A stretch of DNA of 64,000 nucleotides from Nocardiopsis sp. NRRL B-16309 (GCF_001279585.1 NZ_LGEC01000049.1:85194-149193), one strand, 5' to 3'; shown: positions 8,100-17,333, counted from the stretch's first letter. Program-made: numbers and translations. The notes: generated by a model from the sequence alone, not told the origin.

Positions 8100-8116
8100 C
8101 CACTCTCGGACAGTGG
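8100..8116. promoter_or_regulatory. Candidate operator upstream of cas6
   Basis: CCACTCTCGGACAGTGG is a 17-bp imperfect palindrome, 63 nt before the cas6 GTG. Its core CTCTCGGACAG recurs inverted at 6735-6745. Confidence 0.4.
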
Positions 8117-8127
8117 CGCGCCGGGTG

Positions 8128-8664
8128 TCAGCGCCCCGCCATCTCCAGCAGCCGCAGGACCGTGCGCCAGTTGCGGGCGGTGACCGCCCCGGCCGTGCAC
8201 CGGGCCACGGCGTCGGGCAGTGCGGCGAAGCGGACGCCGTCCTCGTGGCACGTGTAGACCTCGGTGCCCGTGAACGCCAGGCGCTCGCGCGGGTAGTCCG
8301 CCAGGTCCAGGGCGCGCAGGGCCGCGGTGTCGAACGGGGCGGTGGCGAACAGGACCAGGAACCGCGCGGGGTCGGGCACCTCCAGCGAGTTGTCCGCCAC
8401 CACCGACCGCATCCGCTCGGCGGAGCGCACGACGGTCGGCACGTCCAGGCCGAACCGCTCCCGGATCGCGGCCGAGACCGCCGCGGCGACGGCCTCGCCG
8501 TCGTCGGTGTCCGCGTCCAGGACGGCGTTGCCGCTCTGGACGTAGGTGGCCACACCCGTGTACCCGAGCCCGGCGAGCAGGTCGCGCAGGTCAGCCATGG
8601 GCAGGCGCCGGTGGCCCCCCACGTTGATCCCGCGCAGCAGCGCGACGTACCGGGTCACCGTCAC
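8128..8664 (-). CDS. DUF1697 family protein
   Basis: A 178-residue protein that opens TRYVALLRGINVGGH, the hallmark of DUF1697, and keeps the family pattern YVQSGNAVL and the C-terminal ARNWRTVLRLLEMA. Biochemical function of the family is unknown. GTG 8664 overlaps the stop of the upstream acetyltransferase gene by 4 nt (GTGA), so the two form one operon; a second GTG six bases on is possible. Length matches the family. Confidence 0.85.
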   Translation of the reverse strand: MTVTRYVALLRGINVGGHRRLPMADLRDLLAGLGYTGVATYVQSGNAVLDADTDDGEAVAAAVSAAIRERFGLDVPTVVRSAERMRSVVADNSLEVPDPARFLVLFATAPFDTAALRALDLADYPRERLAFTGTEVYTCHEDGVRFAALPDAVARCTAGAVTARNWRTVLRLLEMAGR

Positions 8665-9149
8665 AGCCTCCGGTACATCACGTGCAGGCCGACGAAGCCC
8701 TTGGTCGGGTGCCGGAACGCCTCGGGAACCGTGGTGAGGATCTCGAAGCCCAGCGACCGCCACAGCGCGACGGCGCGCGTGTTGGTCTCCACCACCGCGT
8801 TGAACTGCATCGCCCGGAAGCCGTCTGCGCGCGCCTGCTCGACGGTGTGCTCGCACAGGGCGCGACCGATCCCCCGGCCGCTGTGGTCGGGGTGGACCAT
8901 GAACCCGGCGTTGGCCACGTGCGAGCCCCCGCCGGCCTGGTTGGGGTGGCTCTCGGCGGTGCCGACGACGGTGCCGTCCTCCTCGACGGCGACGAACGTG
9001 CGCCCGGGAGGCCGCTTCATCCACGTGTCCCGGGCCCGCTCCTCGTCGATGCCGGGGTCCCAGGTGAAGGTGTCGCCCGCGGCGACGATCCCGCCGAGGA
9101 AGGCCCAGATCCCGGGCCAGTCGTCGGAACGCGCGTCTCTGATCTGCAT
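8661..9149 (-). CDS. GNAT family N-acetyltransferase
   Basis: A single-domain GNAT of 162 residues if read from ATG 9149 (AGGA 10-14 nt upstream); ATG 9158 would add three residues. It starts MQIRDARSDDWPGI, a typical GNAT beta-1/alpha-1. FMVHPDHSGRGIGRALCEH is the acetyl-CoA binding motif A (Q/RxxGxG/A), and NTRAVALWRSLGFEI is motif B. It resembles phosphinothricin/L-amino-acid type acetyltransferases, but the substrate cannot be read from sequence. Translationally coupled to the downstream DUF1697 gene. Confidence 0.85.
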   Translation of the reverse strand: MQIRDARSDDWPGIWAFLGGIVAAGDTFTWDPGIDEERARDTWMKRPPGRTFVAVEEDGTVVGTAESHPNQAGGGSHVANAGFMVHPDHSGRGIGRALCEHTVEQARADGFRAMQFNAVVETNTRAVALWRSLGFEILTTVPEAFRHPTKGFVGLHVMYRRL

Positions 9150-9277
9150 GGCCGCCATCCTGCCGTGCCGCGGGGGCACCGGCAACCGCGATTCGGGCGG
9201 TGTCCGTGGCATCCGCCCCGGCCCGTGCACCACAATGGCCTCACCGACCCGTACCGACCATGGAGACCGGAGACACC

Positions 9278-10297
9278 GTGCCCCGTCTGAGCCACACCTT
9301 CGACCTCACCCCGGTGGCCCGCGAGGTGGTCGGGGAGACGGTCGCCGCCGCGTACGAGGTCGCGCGCTCCTGCCGGTTCGACGGCCGGGGCTGGCTGCTG
9401 ACGCCGGACGAGGAGACCCTCGACCGGCTGGAGGAGCACGCCGCGAGCCTCGGCCTGTCCGACCGCGAGGCCGCCCGGGAGGCGCGCCGCGAGCGCCGGG
9501 AGGCCGCCGAGCGCCTGCGGACCGCCACCGATCTGAGCCCCGAGGAGGCCGAGACCCTGCGGGTGCGCTCCTCCGTCCTGGCCCTGCAGCTGCAGTCGGG
9601 CCACCACCTCGCGCCGCGCGCGCACTACCACGTGGCCGAACTCACCTCCGAGGGCGTGCCGCTGGAGCCGGTGTACGCGGAACAGGGCTGGAGCGGCACC
9701 GGCGTGACCGTTCTCTCCTGGGACGAGCACGCCACGTCGCGGGTGGAGTACGCCATGCCCGACACCGTCGGTTCCGACGAGCCCCCCGTCACCTCGGGAA
9801 CGGTGACCCACGACGCCGGGGCCGGGCTGCTCACCGCGACCGCCTCGGTCCGGCTGCCCGGCCGCGGCGCCTGGCTGCGCTCGGCCGAGGGCTCGCTCAC
9901 CGTCGACACCCATGCCTGGTACGCGGCCCTGGCGGGCGAGAGCGGCCCCGGGGCGCCCCCGCCCGCCCGGGTGGAGGCCGCCCACCGCCTGGTCGACATC
10001 ACCGCCTGGCTGTCGCCCTCCCTCACCCCGGACGGCCGGTGGTCGGTCGAGGCGGTCCTGGACGCGCGCGGCCGCGGGCCGTTCCGGCCGTTCATGGCGA
10101 TGGTCTTCTGGGCGATCCGGACCTCGTTCCGCCGCGAGGAGAGGGCCGCGGCCAAGCACCCGGACCGGCCGAGCCCGCGCCGGCAGCTGGCCGAGGCGAC
10201 TCAGGCGTGGGACCGCGTCGCCGCCAACGCCGCGCACCTGCCGGGCTACCTGCGGGAAGTCGCCAAGGCCCTGGCCGCGGCGGGCCCGAAGCCGTGA
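9278..10297 (+). CDS. Hypothetical protein
   Basis: A 339-residue cytoplasmic protein. I chose GTG 9278, with GGAGA five bases upstream, over ATG 9260. Residues about 55-80 are a charged, probably coiled helix rich in Arg/Glu, followed by a beta-rich half with repeated TVTH/TATASV patterns and a basic C-terminus (SFRREERAAAKHP). No signal peptide and only one moderately hydrophobic stretch near residue 275. I do not recognise a family. It is monocistronic, divergent from the acetyltransferase and ends at a shared terminator. Confidence 0.65.
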   Translation: MPRLSHTFDLTPVAREVVGETVAAAYEVARSCRFDGRGWLLTPDEETLDRLEEHAASLGLSDREAAREARRERREAAERLRTATDLSPEEAETLRVRSSVLALQLQSGHHLAPRAHYHVAELTSEGVPLEPVYAEQGWSGTGVTVLSWDEHATSRVEYAMPDTVGSDEPPVTSGTVTHDAGAGLLTATASVRLPGRGAWLRSAEGSLTVDTHAWYAALAGESGPGAPPPARVEAAHRLVDITAWLSPSLTPDGRWSVEAVLDARGRGPFRPFMAMVFWAIRTSFRREERAAAKHPDRPSPRRQLAEATQAWDRVAANAAHLPGYLREVAKALAAAGPKP

Positions 10298-10302
10298 ACC
10301 GC

Positions 10303-10339
10303 CCGCTCCGGCACGCCCCCGTCCGGCCCGCCGGAGCGG
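10303..10339. terminator. Terminator hairpin between convergent genes
   Basis: CCGCTCCGGC (10303-10312) and GCCGGAGCGG (10330-10339) form a perfect 10-bp stem between the hypothetical gene and the convergent symporter gene. Confidence 0.6.
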
Positions 10340-10414
10340 CCCCTCACGGAGCGCGCCCCACTCCTGCCCGACTCCCCCGCCCGACCCGTGGAACGGCCCT
10401 CCGCGGTACGCGCC

Positions 10415-12139
10415 CTACCGCTGTTCCGCTCCCCAGCCCGTGAGGGAGCGCACCCGCAGTTCGGTGAAGCGGGCGGAGTCGCGCTCCGGCGAGAGCAGGC
10501 TGCCGACGATCGCGCACGCGAACCCGATCGGCACCGCGACCAGCGCCGGGTTCTCCATCGGGAACACCTGGATGTCGATCCAGGCGGGCAGCACCGACAG
10601 GCTCTCCCCGGTCACCGGGTCGGTCCGGCCCGACACCACGGGGGAGAACAGCATCAGCAGCAGCGTGGCCGACAGCCCGCCGTAGACCCCCCACTCCACG
10701 CCCTGGGTGTTGAACCGCCGCCAGAACATGGTGAGCACGATGACGGGCAGGTTGGCCGCCGCGGCGATGGCGAAGGCCAGGCCGACGAGGAAGGCGACGT
10801 TCTGGTTCTGGGCCTGGACCGCCAGCACGATGGCGACCGCCCCGACCAGGCAGGCCGAGAAGCGGGCCACGCCCACCTCCTGCGACTCGCGCGGGCGCCC
10901 CCACATGAGGATGTGCCCGAACACGTCGTGCGCGATGGAGGACGACGAGGCGAGCGTGAGGCTGGCGATGACGGCCAGGATGGTCGCCAGGGCCACCGCC
11001 GACACCAGCGCGAGCATGACCGCGCCGCCCACCGGTCCGGCGGTCAGCCGTCCCACCTCCTCGGCGAGCAGCGGCACGGCCGTGTTCCCCGAGGCGTCGG
11101 CGGCCAGGATGCGCTCGGACCCGACCAGGGCCGCCGCGCCGAAGCCCAGCGCCAGCGTCATGAGGTAGAAGGCGCCGATCATCACGATCGTGCGGTTGAC
11201 CGAGGCGCGCGCCGAGCGCCCGTCCGGGACGGTGTAGAAGCGGATGAGGATGTGCGGCAGCGCGACCGTGCCCAGGACCAGCGCCAGGCCCAGGCTGATG
11301 AGGTCGAGCTTGTTGAACGCCGTCCGCACGGGGTCGCCGGGCACCTCGACGCCCAGGCGCAGGCCGGGCTCCAGGAACGCCGAGCCGTGCCCGCTGGCGT
11401 CGGCCGCCGCCCCGAGCAGCGCGCGCGGGTCGAAGGAGAACAGGGCCAGCACCAGGGCGGTCAGCAGCCCGGTGACGGCCAGCAGCAGGATCGCCTTGAT
11501 GATCTGCAGCCACGTGGCCGCCTTCATCCCGCCGTACATGACGTAGACGATCATCAGGATGCCCACCAGGACGATCGCCCCGGTCCGGGCCTGGTCCGCG
11601 CTCATGCCCAGGAACGATCCGCCGTCGTGCAGGCCGAGCAGGACCGCGACCAGCGCGCCCGCGCCGACCATCTGCGCGACGAGGTAGAACACGCACACCG
11701 TGACGGTGGAGACGGAGCACGCCAGGCGGACGCGCATCCGGCGCATCCGGAAGGCGGGCAGGTCGGCCATGGTGAACCGGCCGGTGTTGCGCATCAGCTG
11801 GGCCATCGGCAGCACGAGCAGCCAGGCGACCAGGAACCCGATGGAGTACAGGAACCCGTCGTAGCCCTGCAGGGAGATCATCCCCGCGATACCCAGGAAC
11901 GAGGCGGCCGAGAGGTAGTCGCCGGTCAGCGCCAGCCCGTTCTGCGTGCTGGAGAAGCCGCGCCCGCCGGCGAAGTAGTCGACCGCGCCGCGTGAGGTGC
12001 GCCGCACACGGATGGAGATGACCAGGGTCACCAGGACGAAGAGGGCGAACAGGGCCAGGGTCCAGGCGTGCGCGGGACCGAACTGGCCGTCCAGGGCGCT
12101 GACGAGGGAATCCGTGATCGGTGGGGCCGTGGGGATCAT
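10415..12139 (-). CDS. Cation/acetate symporter family (SSS, ActP-like)
   Basis: A 574-residue integral membrane protein of the sodium:solute symporter family with about 13 membrane spans. DYFAGGRGFSSTQNGLALTGDYLSAASFLG is split over the first loop and TM2 and is typical of ActP. GTVALPHILIRFYTVP and SIAHDVFGHI also fit ActP. It should take up acetate or another small monocarboxylate with Na+ or H+. Its ATG overlaps the stop of the DUF485 gene (ATGA), the usual partner arrangement (yjcH-actP). Substrate is inferred from the family and partner. Confidence 0.85.
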   Translation of the reverse strand: MIPTAPPITDSLVSALDGQFGPAHAWTLALFALFVLVTLVISIRVRRTSRGAVDYFAGGRGFSSTQNGLALTGDYLSAASFLGIAGMISLQGYDGFLYSIGFLVAWLLVLPMAQLMRNTGRFTMADLPAFRMRRMRVRLACSVSTVTVCVFYLVAQMVGAGALVAVLLGLHDGGSFLGMSADQARTGAIVLVGILMIVYVMYGGMKAATWLQIIKAILLLAVTGLLTALVLALFSFDPRALLGAAADASGHGSAFLEPGLRLGVEVPGDPVRTAFNKLDLISLGLALVLGTVALPHILIRFYTVPDGRSARASVNRTIVMIGAFYLMTLALGFGAAALVGSERILAADASGNTAVPLLAEEVGRLTAGPVGGAVMLALVSAVALATILAVIASLTLASSSSIAHDVFGHILMWGRPRESQEVGVARFSACLVGAVAIVLAVQAQNQNVAFLVGLAFAIAAAANLPVIVLTMFWRRFNTQGVEWGVYGGLSATLLLMLFSPVVSGRTDPVTGESLSVLPAWIDIQVFPMENPALVAVPIGFACAIVGSLLSPERDSARFTELRVRSLTGWGAEQR

Positions 12140-12582
12140 CGCCGGGACACCCGCCCGGTGACGGCGGCCTCGTCGCGGGCCCGGTCACGGATCTCCGCGG
12201 CCAGGGGGTCGATCGCGCGCGTGGAGAAACGGCCGAACGCCCACGCCAGCACGAAGGTGAGGAGGAACTGCCCGATTCCCAGGATCAGGGCGACGTTGAC
12301 GGACTCGGCGACCTGGTAACTCATCAGGTCGCGCGCGTAGGCCGAGAGCAGAAGGTAGGTGAGGTAGCTGAAAAGGAACAATGACACCAGAACGGCGACC
12401 TGGAGCGCGAACCTCCGGCGGAGTTTCACGAAGCGCGGATCGACGGACAGGCGCTCCCAGGCGTAGGCGGCGTCGGCCCGTTGTCGGCGCCTGGACGAAT
12501 CCGACCAGGTCACATCGGCGACGGCGCCCTCCCCCTGGCCGCCACCACGGCTTCTGTAGGTCCCTTCCATGTACTCGACCAC
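12136..12582 (-). CDS. DUF485 membrane protein, partner of the symporter
   Basis: A 148-residue protein from GTG 12582, with GGGGGAG just upstream. After a charged N-terminal 60 residues comes the DUF485 core: PRFVKLRRRFALQVAV followed by two membrane spans, with FVLAWAFGRFSTRAIDPLA at the end. DUF485 proteins (YjcH) sit next to acetate permeases and are thought to help them. The N-terminus is longer than in YjcH. Transcribed first, with the symporter overlapping its stop. Confidence 0.85.
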   Translation of the reverse strand: MVEYMEGTYRSRGGGQGEGAVADVTWSDSSRRRQRADAAYAWERLSVDPRFVKLRRRFALQVAVLVSLFLFSYLTYLLLSAYARDLMSYQVAESVNVALILGIGQFLLTFVLAWAFGRFSTRAIDPLAAEIRDRARDEAAVTGRVSRR

Positions 12583-13066
12583 AGCTCTCCCCCTGAATCG
12601 ATTCCCGGATTCCGTCCCCCACGGCCTCCGTCCTGCAACCGGGGCGCACCGAACGGGCGCGGCTTCCCGGATTCCACGAGGCGGTCGCGCGGTCGGACCG
12701 CCGTCAATGGAGACAGGCCACACCATAACCATCCGGCCCCGCCGCTGTTCGTCGAATGCGCAAATCGATACGCGCGCCCGCGTTCCGCCGTTCTGCGGGA
12801 AACGGGCAAAGAGAACCCGGGGCAAAATACCCGGCACCGCGCCACCCTCCGGCTCCGACGGCCGCGGGGGCGCCCGCACCCTTCCCGATCCCAGGTCACC
12901 AGGGGGCGCACGCGCCGCGCGTGGGCCCAACGACCCGCCGTCTTCGCTAGGCTTCGGGGCGACCCCGAACCCATGACGGAATCCCGGACCACCGGGGTGC
13001 CGCGTTCGTACACGTGTATGATCAGGGGTCCGCCTGTTCACGCCATACCGAAGGGAAATCCCCGCC
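12583..13066. other. 484-nt divergent intergenic region
   Basis: No gene seen. Near its right end a palindrome TACACGTGTA (13009-13018) overlaps a good -10-like TATGAT (13017-13022) about 45 nt before the next GTG. I see no matching -35. The rest shows no repeat or clear structure. Confidence 0.5.
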
Positions 13067-13330
13067 GTGGTCACCGAGGTCTTCACGCGCAAGTACTGCG
13101 ACCCCCACGCCGTCCGCGAGGAGAAGGTCGAGGCGTCTGAGGTCATCCAGTTCGCCTGGGAGGGCGCCATCCGCGAGGTGGACGCCTGCGAGGAGTGCTT
13201 CAAGGAGCACCAGGTCCGCACGGAGCCCCTCGTCGACTACTCGCGCCCGGTCAAGAAGCGCCGCGCCACCAAGAAGGCGGCGGCCGACAACGGCGGTGCC
13301 GCCTCTGGCGACGGGTCCGCCGACCAGTAG
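13067..13330 (+). CDS. Small conserved-looking hypothetical protein
   Basis: An 87-residue acidic-to-basic protein from GTG 13067 (AGGGA upstream). The first 60 residues look folded, with three Cys (one in RKYCD, two in ACEEC), which could bind a metal. The C-terminal 30 residues are disordered with the basic run PVKKRRATKKAA, suggesting nucleic-acid contact. I do not recognise a family. Monocistronic, with a TATGAT-like -10 about 45 nt upstream. Confidence 0.65.
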   Translation: MVTEVFTRKYCDPHAVREEKVEASEVIQFAWEGAIREVDACEECFKEHQVRTEPLVDYSRPVKKRRATKKAAADNGGAASGDGSADQ

Positions 13331-13445
13331 GACCCGGGGCGTGTTCCGCGCACACCCGCCACGCGGGCGGCGTCCGCGGAACACCACACCGGGCGGGTGT
13401 CGGCGACACCCCCAGTGGCCGCCGACACCCGCGTTCGCGAGGGCC

Positions 13446-14540
13446 TCAGCCCTGGCTCATCAGGCGCGCGAACTGTCCGCCGCGCCTGGTCTGCTCGCCC
13501 AGACCGGTCTGGAGCGCCTCGGCGACCGGCAGCCGGGCGTGCACGTACGTGCCGCTCTGGGTCTGCACGGAGGCGCCGAAGCGGCGCATGATCCTCAGCA
13601 TCGCGGTGTTGGCCAGCGTGGTCTCGGCCCGCACCTCGGCCAGCCCCCAGTCCGCGGCGATCACCGTCAGCGCCCGGGTGAGCGCCGTCCCCACCCCGCT
13701 CCCCTGCCAGGCGTCCTCCACCAGGAAGGCGATCTCGCCCACGCCCGGGTCGAGCGTGTACATCAGGTGGCCCAGGGCGACCGGCTCCTCCTGCCCCTGG
13801 GGGCGCACCGCCAGGGTCAGCCCCCGTTCGGCGTCGCAGAACACCCGCAGCATGCGCGGGCTCAGCTCTCTCATGCCCGCGAGGTAGCGGTTGCGCACAG
13901 TCTCACCGGAACAGCGGCGGTGCAGGTCGCGCAGGGCGGGCGCGTCCGCCTCGCGCACCTGGCGCAGCGACAGGCCCAACCCCCGGGTCGTGCGCACGAC
14001 GCGGTCGGTGGGCACCGGCCCGGCGGAGGGCATGACCGAGCGCACCAGCGCGTCGGCCCGGCTCGACTCGGTCCACGTGAAGGGGCGGGAGGAGCGCACG
14101 ACCAGGACCCCGCGCAGGGGACCGACCGGCACCAGCATCGAAGTGCCGGGAGCCGTCTCGTCCGCGCTCTCGGCCCGCGTGAGGTTGGTCCAGCGGGCGT
14201 CGTCGGCCAGCAGCAGCTCGCCCAGTGCGTCCGGCAGCCGGTTGGGGTGCGCGCGCAGCCGCGCGGTCAGCAGCAGGGCCCGGGTGACGTCGTCGCCGAG
14301 TTCGCGCCGCTGGGCGGGAACGGCGGTCACCGTGCCGGTGGGACAGTGCTCGGCCAGCGCGCGGACGGCGTCGGTGTGACTGCCCGGGATGTCGACCACG
14401 AACTCGTCGACGACACCGGACACGTCCGTGTGGATGGACAGTCCGACGATGTCGCCGCCACGGGCGGCGAGGACGTCGACGACGCCCGCCAGACCACCGG
14501 GGCGGTCCTCCACCGCGGTCCTGATCCGCCATAGAGCCAC
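13446..14540 (-). CDS. ACT domain / GNAT acetyltransferase fusion
   Basis: GTG 14540 with a near-perfect AGGAGG upstream gives 364 residues. Residues 1-75 form an ACT-type domain (RTAVEDRPGGLAGVVDVLAARG), which in other proteins binds amino acids. A second, weaker ACT-like region follows. Residues about 195-350 are a GNAT domain with FLVEDAWQGSGVGTALTRAL as the acetyl-CoA loop and NTAMLRIMRRFGA as motif B. Such ACT-GNAT proteins are common in actinobacteria and may be lysine acetyltransferases whose activity follows amino-acid level. That link is knowledge of the family; the target is unknown here. Confidence 0.8.
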   Translation of the reverse strand: MALWRIRTAVEDRPGGLAGVVDVLAARGGDIVGLSIHTDVSGVVDEFVVDIPGSHTDAVRALAEHCPTGTVTAVPAQRRELGDDVTRALLLTARLRAHPNRLPDALGELLLADDARWTNLTRAESADETAPGTSMLVPVGPLRGVLVVRSSRPFTWTESSRADALVRSVMPSAGPVPTDRVVRTTRGLGLSLRQVREADAPALRDLHRRCSGETVRNRYLAGMRELSPRMLRVFCDAERGLTLAVRPQGQEEPVALGHLMYTLDPGVGEIAFLVEDAWQGSGVGTALTRALTVIAADWGLAEVRAETTLANTAMLRIMRRFGASVQTQSGTYVHARLPVAEALQTGLGEQTRRGGQFARLMSQG

Positions 14541-14751
14541 TGCGACCTCCTGGGAGGAAGGTGCCCCCCGTCGCCACGGCACCACGCTGTACCGCGACGA
14601 CGGGACGCGCACCGACGTGACTCCAGGATCGGGCCGCCGCGTTTCCGCGGCGTCACCCCCGCGTTGAGTTCGCGCACGGGCTCGGTTACCGGCAGATAAA
14701 CGCCCGCGGCCGGGGTTCACGACCGGGGTTCACGGCCGGGGCTCGCGGCCG

Positions 14752-15966
14752 TCACCGCCGCCACGGCGTTCCGGCGACCAGTTCCCCGTCCTTCCACACC
14801 GCCGCGACCTGCGGAACCCCCGGCCGGTAGGCCAGGTAGAGGTGGTTGGGCGCGTCCAGCAGCGTCAGGTCGGCGCGGGCCCCCGGCGCCAGGTGGCCGA
14901 CGTCGGTGCGGCGCAGGGCCCGCGCGCCCCCGGCCGTGGCCGCCCAGACGGCCTCGTCGGGCGTCAGGCCCATGTCGCGCACGGCCACCGCGACGCAGAA
15001 GGCGAGGCTGGAGGTGAAGCAGGACCCGGGGTTGCAGTCGCTGGCCAGGGCGACCACGGCCCCGGCGTCGACCAGGGCCCGCGCGTCGGGGTAGGGCTGG
15101 CGTGTGGAGAAGTCCACGCCCGGCAGCAGGGTGGCGACCGTGGGCTCGGGGCGCCGCGCGGCCTGGGCCAGGGCGTCGACGTCCGCGGGCGCCAGATAGG
15201 TGCAGTGGTCGACCGAGGCGGCCCCCAGCTCCACCGCGAGCCGCACCCCGGGGCCGTGCCCCAGCTGGTTGCCGTGCACGCGCGGCAGCAACCCGCGGGA
15301 GGTCCCGGCGGTCAGGACGCGCCGCGAGGCCTCCTCGTCGAAGGCACCGCGCTCGCAGAAGACGTCGATCCACCGGGCGTGGGGCGCGCACGCGTCCAGC
15401 ATGGGCCCGGTGACCAGGTCGACGTAGCCCTGCGGGTCGTCGGCGTACTCGGGGGCGACCACGTGCGCGCCCAGGAAGGTGACCTCGTCGGTGACCCGGG
15501 CGGCCACGGCCAGGCTGCGCTGCTCGTCGGCGACGGTGAGGCCGTACCCGGACTTGACCTCCAGAGTGGTCGTGCCCTGGGCGGCGGCCTCGCGCACGAG
15601 GCGCCGGGCGCCGTCGAGCAGCTCGGCGTCGGAGGCCCCGCGCGTGGCGGCCACGGTCGTGCGGATGCCCCCGGCCGAGTAGGGGCGCCCGCTCATCCGG
15701 GCGGCGAACTCGCGACTGCGGTCACCGGCGAAGACGATGTGCGAGTGGCTGTCGACGAACCCCGGCAGGACGCACCGCCCGGCGGCGTCGATCCGGGCGT
15801 CGGCGGCGGGCGCCCGGCCGGAGGGCCCGGCCCAGGCGATCCGGCCGTCCTCGATCACCAGCGCCGCGTCCTCGATCTCGCCGACCGAGCCCCGGCCCAG
15901 CGCTGGGTCGTTGGTGACGAGGGTGCCGATGTCGTCGACGAGGATCGTCGAGGGCAGGTCGCTCAT
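14752..15966 (-). CDS. hutI: Imidazolonepropionase
   Basis: A 404-residue amidohydrolase that opens 4-imidazolone-5-propionate to N-formimino-L-glutamate, step three of histidine breakdown. VDSHSHIVFAG near residue 65 is the metal-binding HxH. EVKSGYGLT and the later His and Asp ligands (VHGNQLGH, ALASDCNPGS) are intact. Length is normal. ATG 15966 overlaps the hutF stop by 4 nt (ATGA). Last gene of the hut operon. Confidence 0.95.
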   Translation of the reverse strand: MSDLPSTILVDDIGTLVTNDPALGRGSVGEIEDAALVIEDGRIAWAGPSGRAPAADARIDAAGRCVLPGFVDSHSHIVFAGDRSREFAARMSGRPYSAGGIRTTVAATRGASDAELLDGARRLVREAAAQGTTTLEVKSGYGLTVADEQRSLAVAARVTDEVTFLGAHVVAPEYADDPQGYVDLVTGPMLDACAPHARWIDVFCERGAFDEEASRRVLTAGTSRGLLPRVHGNQLGHGPGVRLAVELGAASVDHCTYLAPADVDALAQAARRPEPTVATLLPGVDFSTRQPYPDARALVDAGAVVALASDCNPGSCFTSSLAFCVAVAVRDMGLTPDEAVWAATAGGARALRRTDVGHLAPGARADLTLLDAPNHLYLAYRPGVPQVAAVWKDGELVAGTPWRR

Positions 15967-17333
15967 CGCAGTAGCTCCTTGATCGCCGTGTCGAGTTCGC
16001 GGGCGGTGTCGGGCACCGCCGTGTGGACGCCGTCGCGGACGGTCCACCGGCCGTCGGCCATGACGTGGCGCACGTCCGCGGCGGTGGCCGCGTAGAGCAC
16101 CGCGTCCGTGCAGTGGGCGGGGTCGGCCCCGGCCAGGCGCACGCCGTCCAGGGCGACGTTGACCAGGTCGGCGCGGGCGCCCGGGGCGAGGGTGCCCGCG
16201 TCCGGCCAGCCCAGGCAGGCGTGTCCCTGGACGGTGGCCGCGCGCAGCAGGGTGCCGGTGCCCAGGACGCCGCGCCGGTGGGTGCGCAGCCGCTCGTGCA
16301 GTTCCACGCCCCTGGCCTCGGCGAACACGTCCAGCTGCGCGTGCTGGTCGGTGCCTAGGCTCAGCGGTGCCGGGACCAGGTCGCCGGTGCGGGGCAGTCC
16401 GTCGGCGAGGTCGCGTTCGGTGGTGGGGCACAGGCACACGGTCGCGCCGGACCGGCGTACGGCGGCGACGTCGTCGTCGGTCAGGTGGGTGGCGTGCACC
16501 AGGGTGGTGCGCGCGGTCAGGGCGCCGGCGTCGGCGAGCAGGGCGGTGGGTGTCCGGCCGTAGGCGGCCAGGCAGGCCGAGTTCTCCGCGGGCTGCTCGG
16601 ACACGTGCACGTGCAGCGGCAGGTCGTGCTCCTCGGCGAAGGCGGCCACGCCCGGCAGGCGGTCGGCGGGGACCGCGCGCACCGAGTGGGCGGCGGCGCC
16701 GGGCCGTGCGTGGGCGTCGGCCAGGTCCAGGGCCGCCACGCGCTCGGCCCAGGCCTCCACCGAGCCGTCCCCGAACCGCAGCTGGGGCCCGGCGAGCGGC
16801 AGGTGCTCACCGCGGGCGTCCAGGCCCCCCGACAGGTAGCACACGTCCAGCAGGGTGAGGCGGACCCCGGCGTCGGCCGCCGCCGCGACCAGGGCGCGGC
16901 CCATGGCGTTGGGGTCGTCGTAGCGGGCGCCGCCGGCCCCGTGGTGCAGGTAGTGGAACTCGCCCACGCAGGTCACCCCGGACAACGCCATCTCGGCGTA
17001 GGCGGCCCGGGCCAGCCGGAGGTAGCGGTCGGGGTCGAGCCGGTCGGCGGCGCGGTACATCACCTCGCGCCAGGTCCAGAACGACCCGGAGCCGGTGTGC
17101 GTGCGCCCGCGCAGGGCGCGGTGGAAGGCGTGCGAGTGGGCGTTGGCCAGGCCCGGCAGGGTCAGTCCGGAGAGGTGGTCCGCGTCCGGGGGGCGCGGGG
17201 CGCCGGACTCGACGCGGGCCAGGCGGCCGTCGGCGCCGGTCTCCAGCAGGACGCCGTGCTCGGGGGCGCCGCCGCCGGAACCGGTCCAGGCCCACTCGCA
17301 CCACAGGCGGCGGGCGGCGGTCACGGCGGTCAC
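15963..17333 (-). CDS. hutF: Formimidoylglutamate deiminase
   Basis: A 456-residue amidohydrolase, probably the enzyme turning N-formimino-L-glutamate into N-formyl-L-glutamate plus ammonia. NAHSHAFHRALRG holds the HxH metal site; HVHVSEQPAEN and LVHATHL supply further His ligands, and LGTDQHAQLD the metal-binding Asp. GTG 17333 overlaps the upstream stop (GTGA); GTG 17324 is an alternative. Its presence shows that this organism uses the five-step route via formylglutamate, not direct HutG hydrolysis. Confidence 0.9.
   Translation of the reverse strand: MTAVTAARRLWCEWAWTGSGGGAPEHGVLLETGADGRLARVESGAPRPPDADHLSGLTLPGLANAHSHAFHRALRGRTHTGSGSFWTWREVMYRAADRLDPDRYLRLARAAYAEMALSGVTCVGEFHYLHHGAGGARYDDPNAMGRALVAAAADAGVRLTLLDVCYLSGGLDARGEHLPLAGPQLRFGDGSVEAWAERVAALDLADAHARPGAAAHSVRAVPADRLPGVAAFAEEHDLPLHVHVSEQPAENSACLAAYGRTPTALLADAGALTARTTLVHATHLTDDDVAAVRRSGATVCLCPTTERDLADGLPRTGDLVPAPLSLGTDQHAQLDVFAEARGVELHERLRTHRRGVLGTGTLLRAATVQGHACLGWPDAGTLAPGARADLVNVALDGVRLAGADPAHCTDAVLYAATAADVRHVMADGRWTVRDGVHTAVPDTARELDTAIKELLR

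Noticed and set aside
12583..13066. Several open frames on both strands in the DUF485 upstream gap
   Set aside because: They are random open frames without start signals or protein-like composition.
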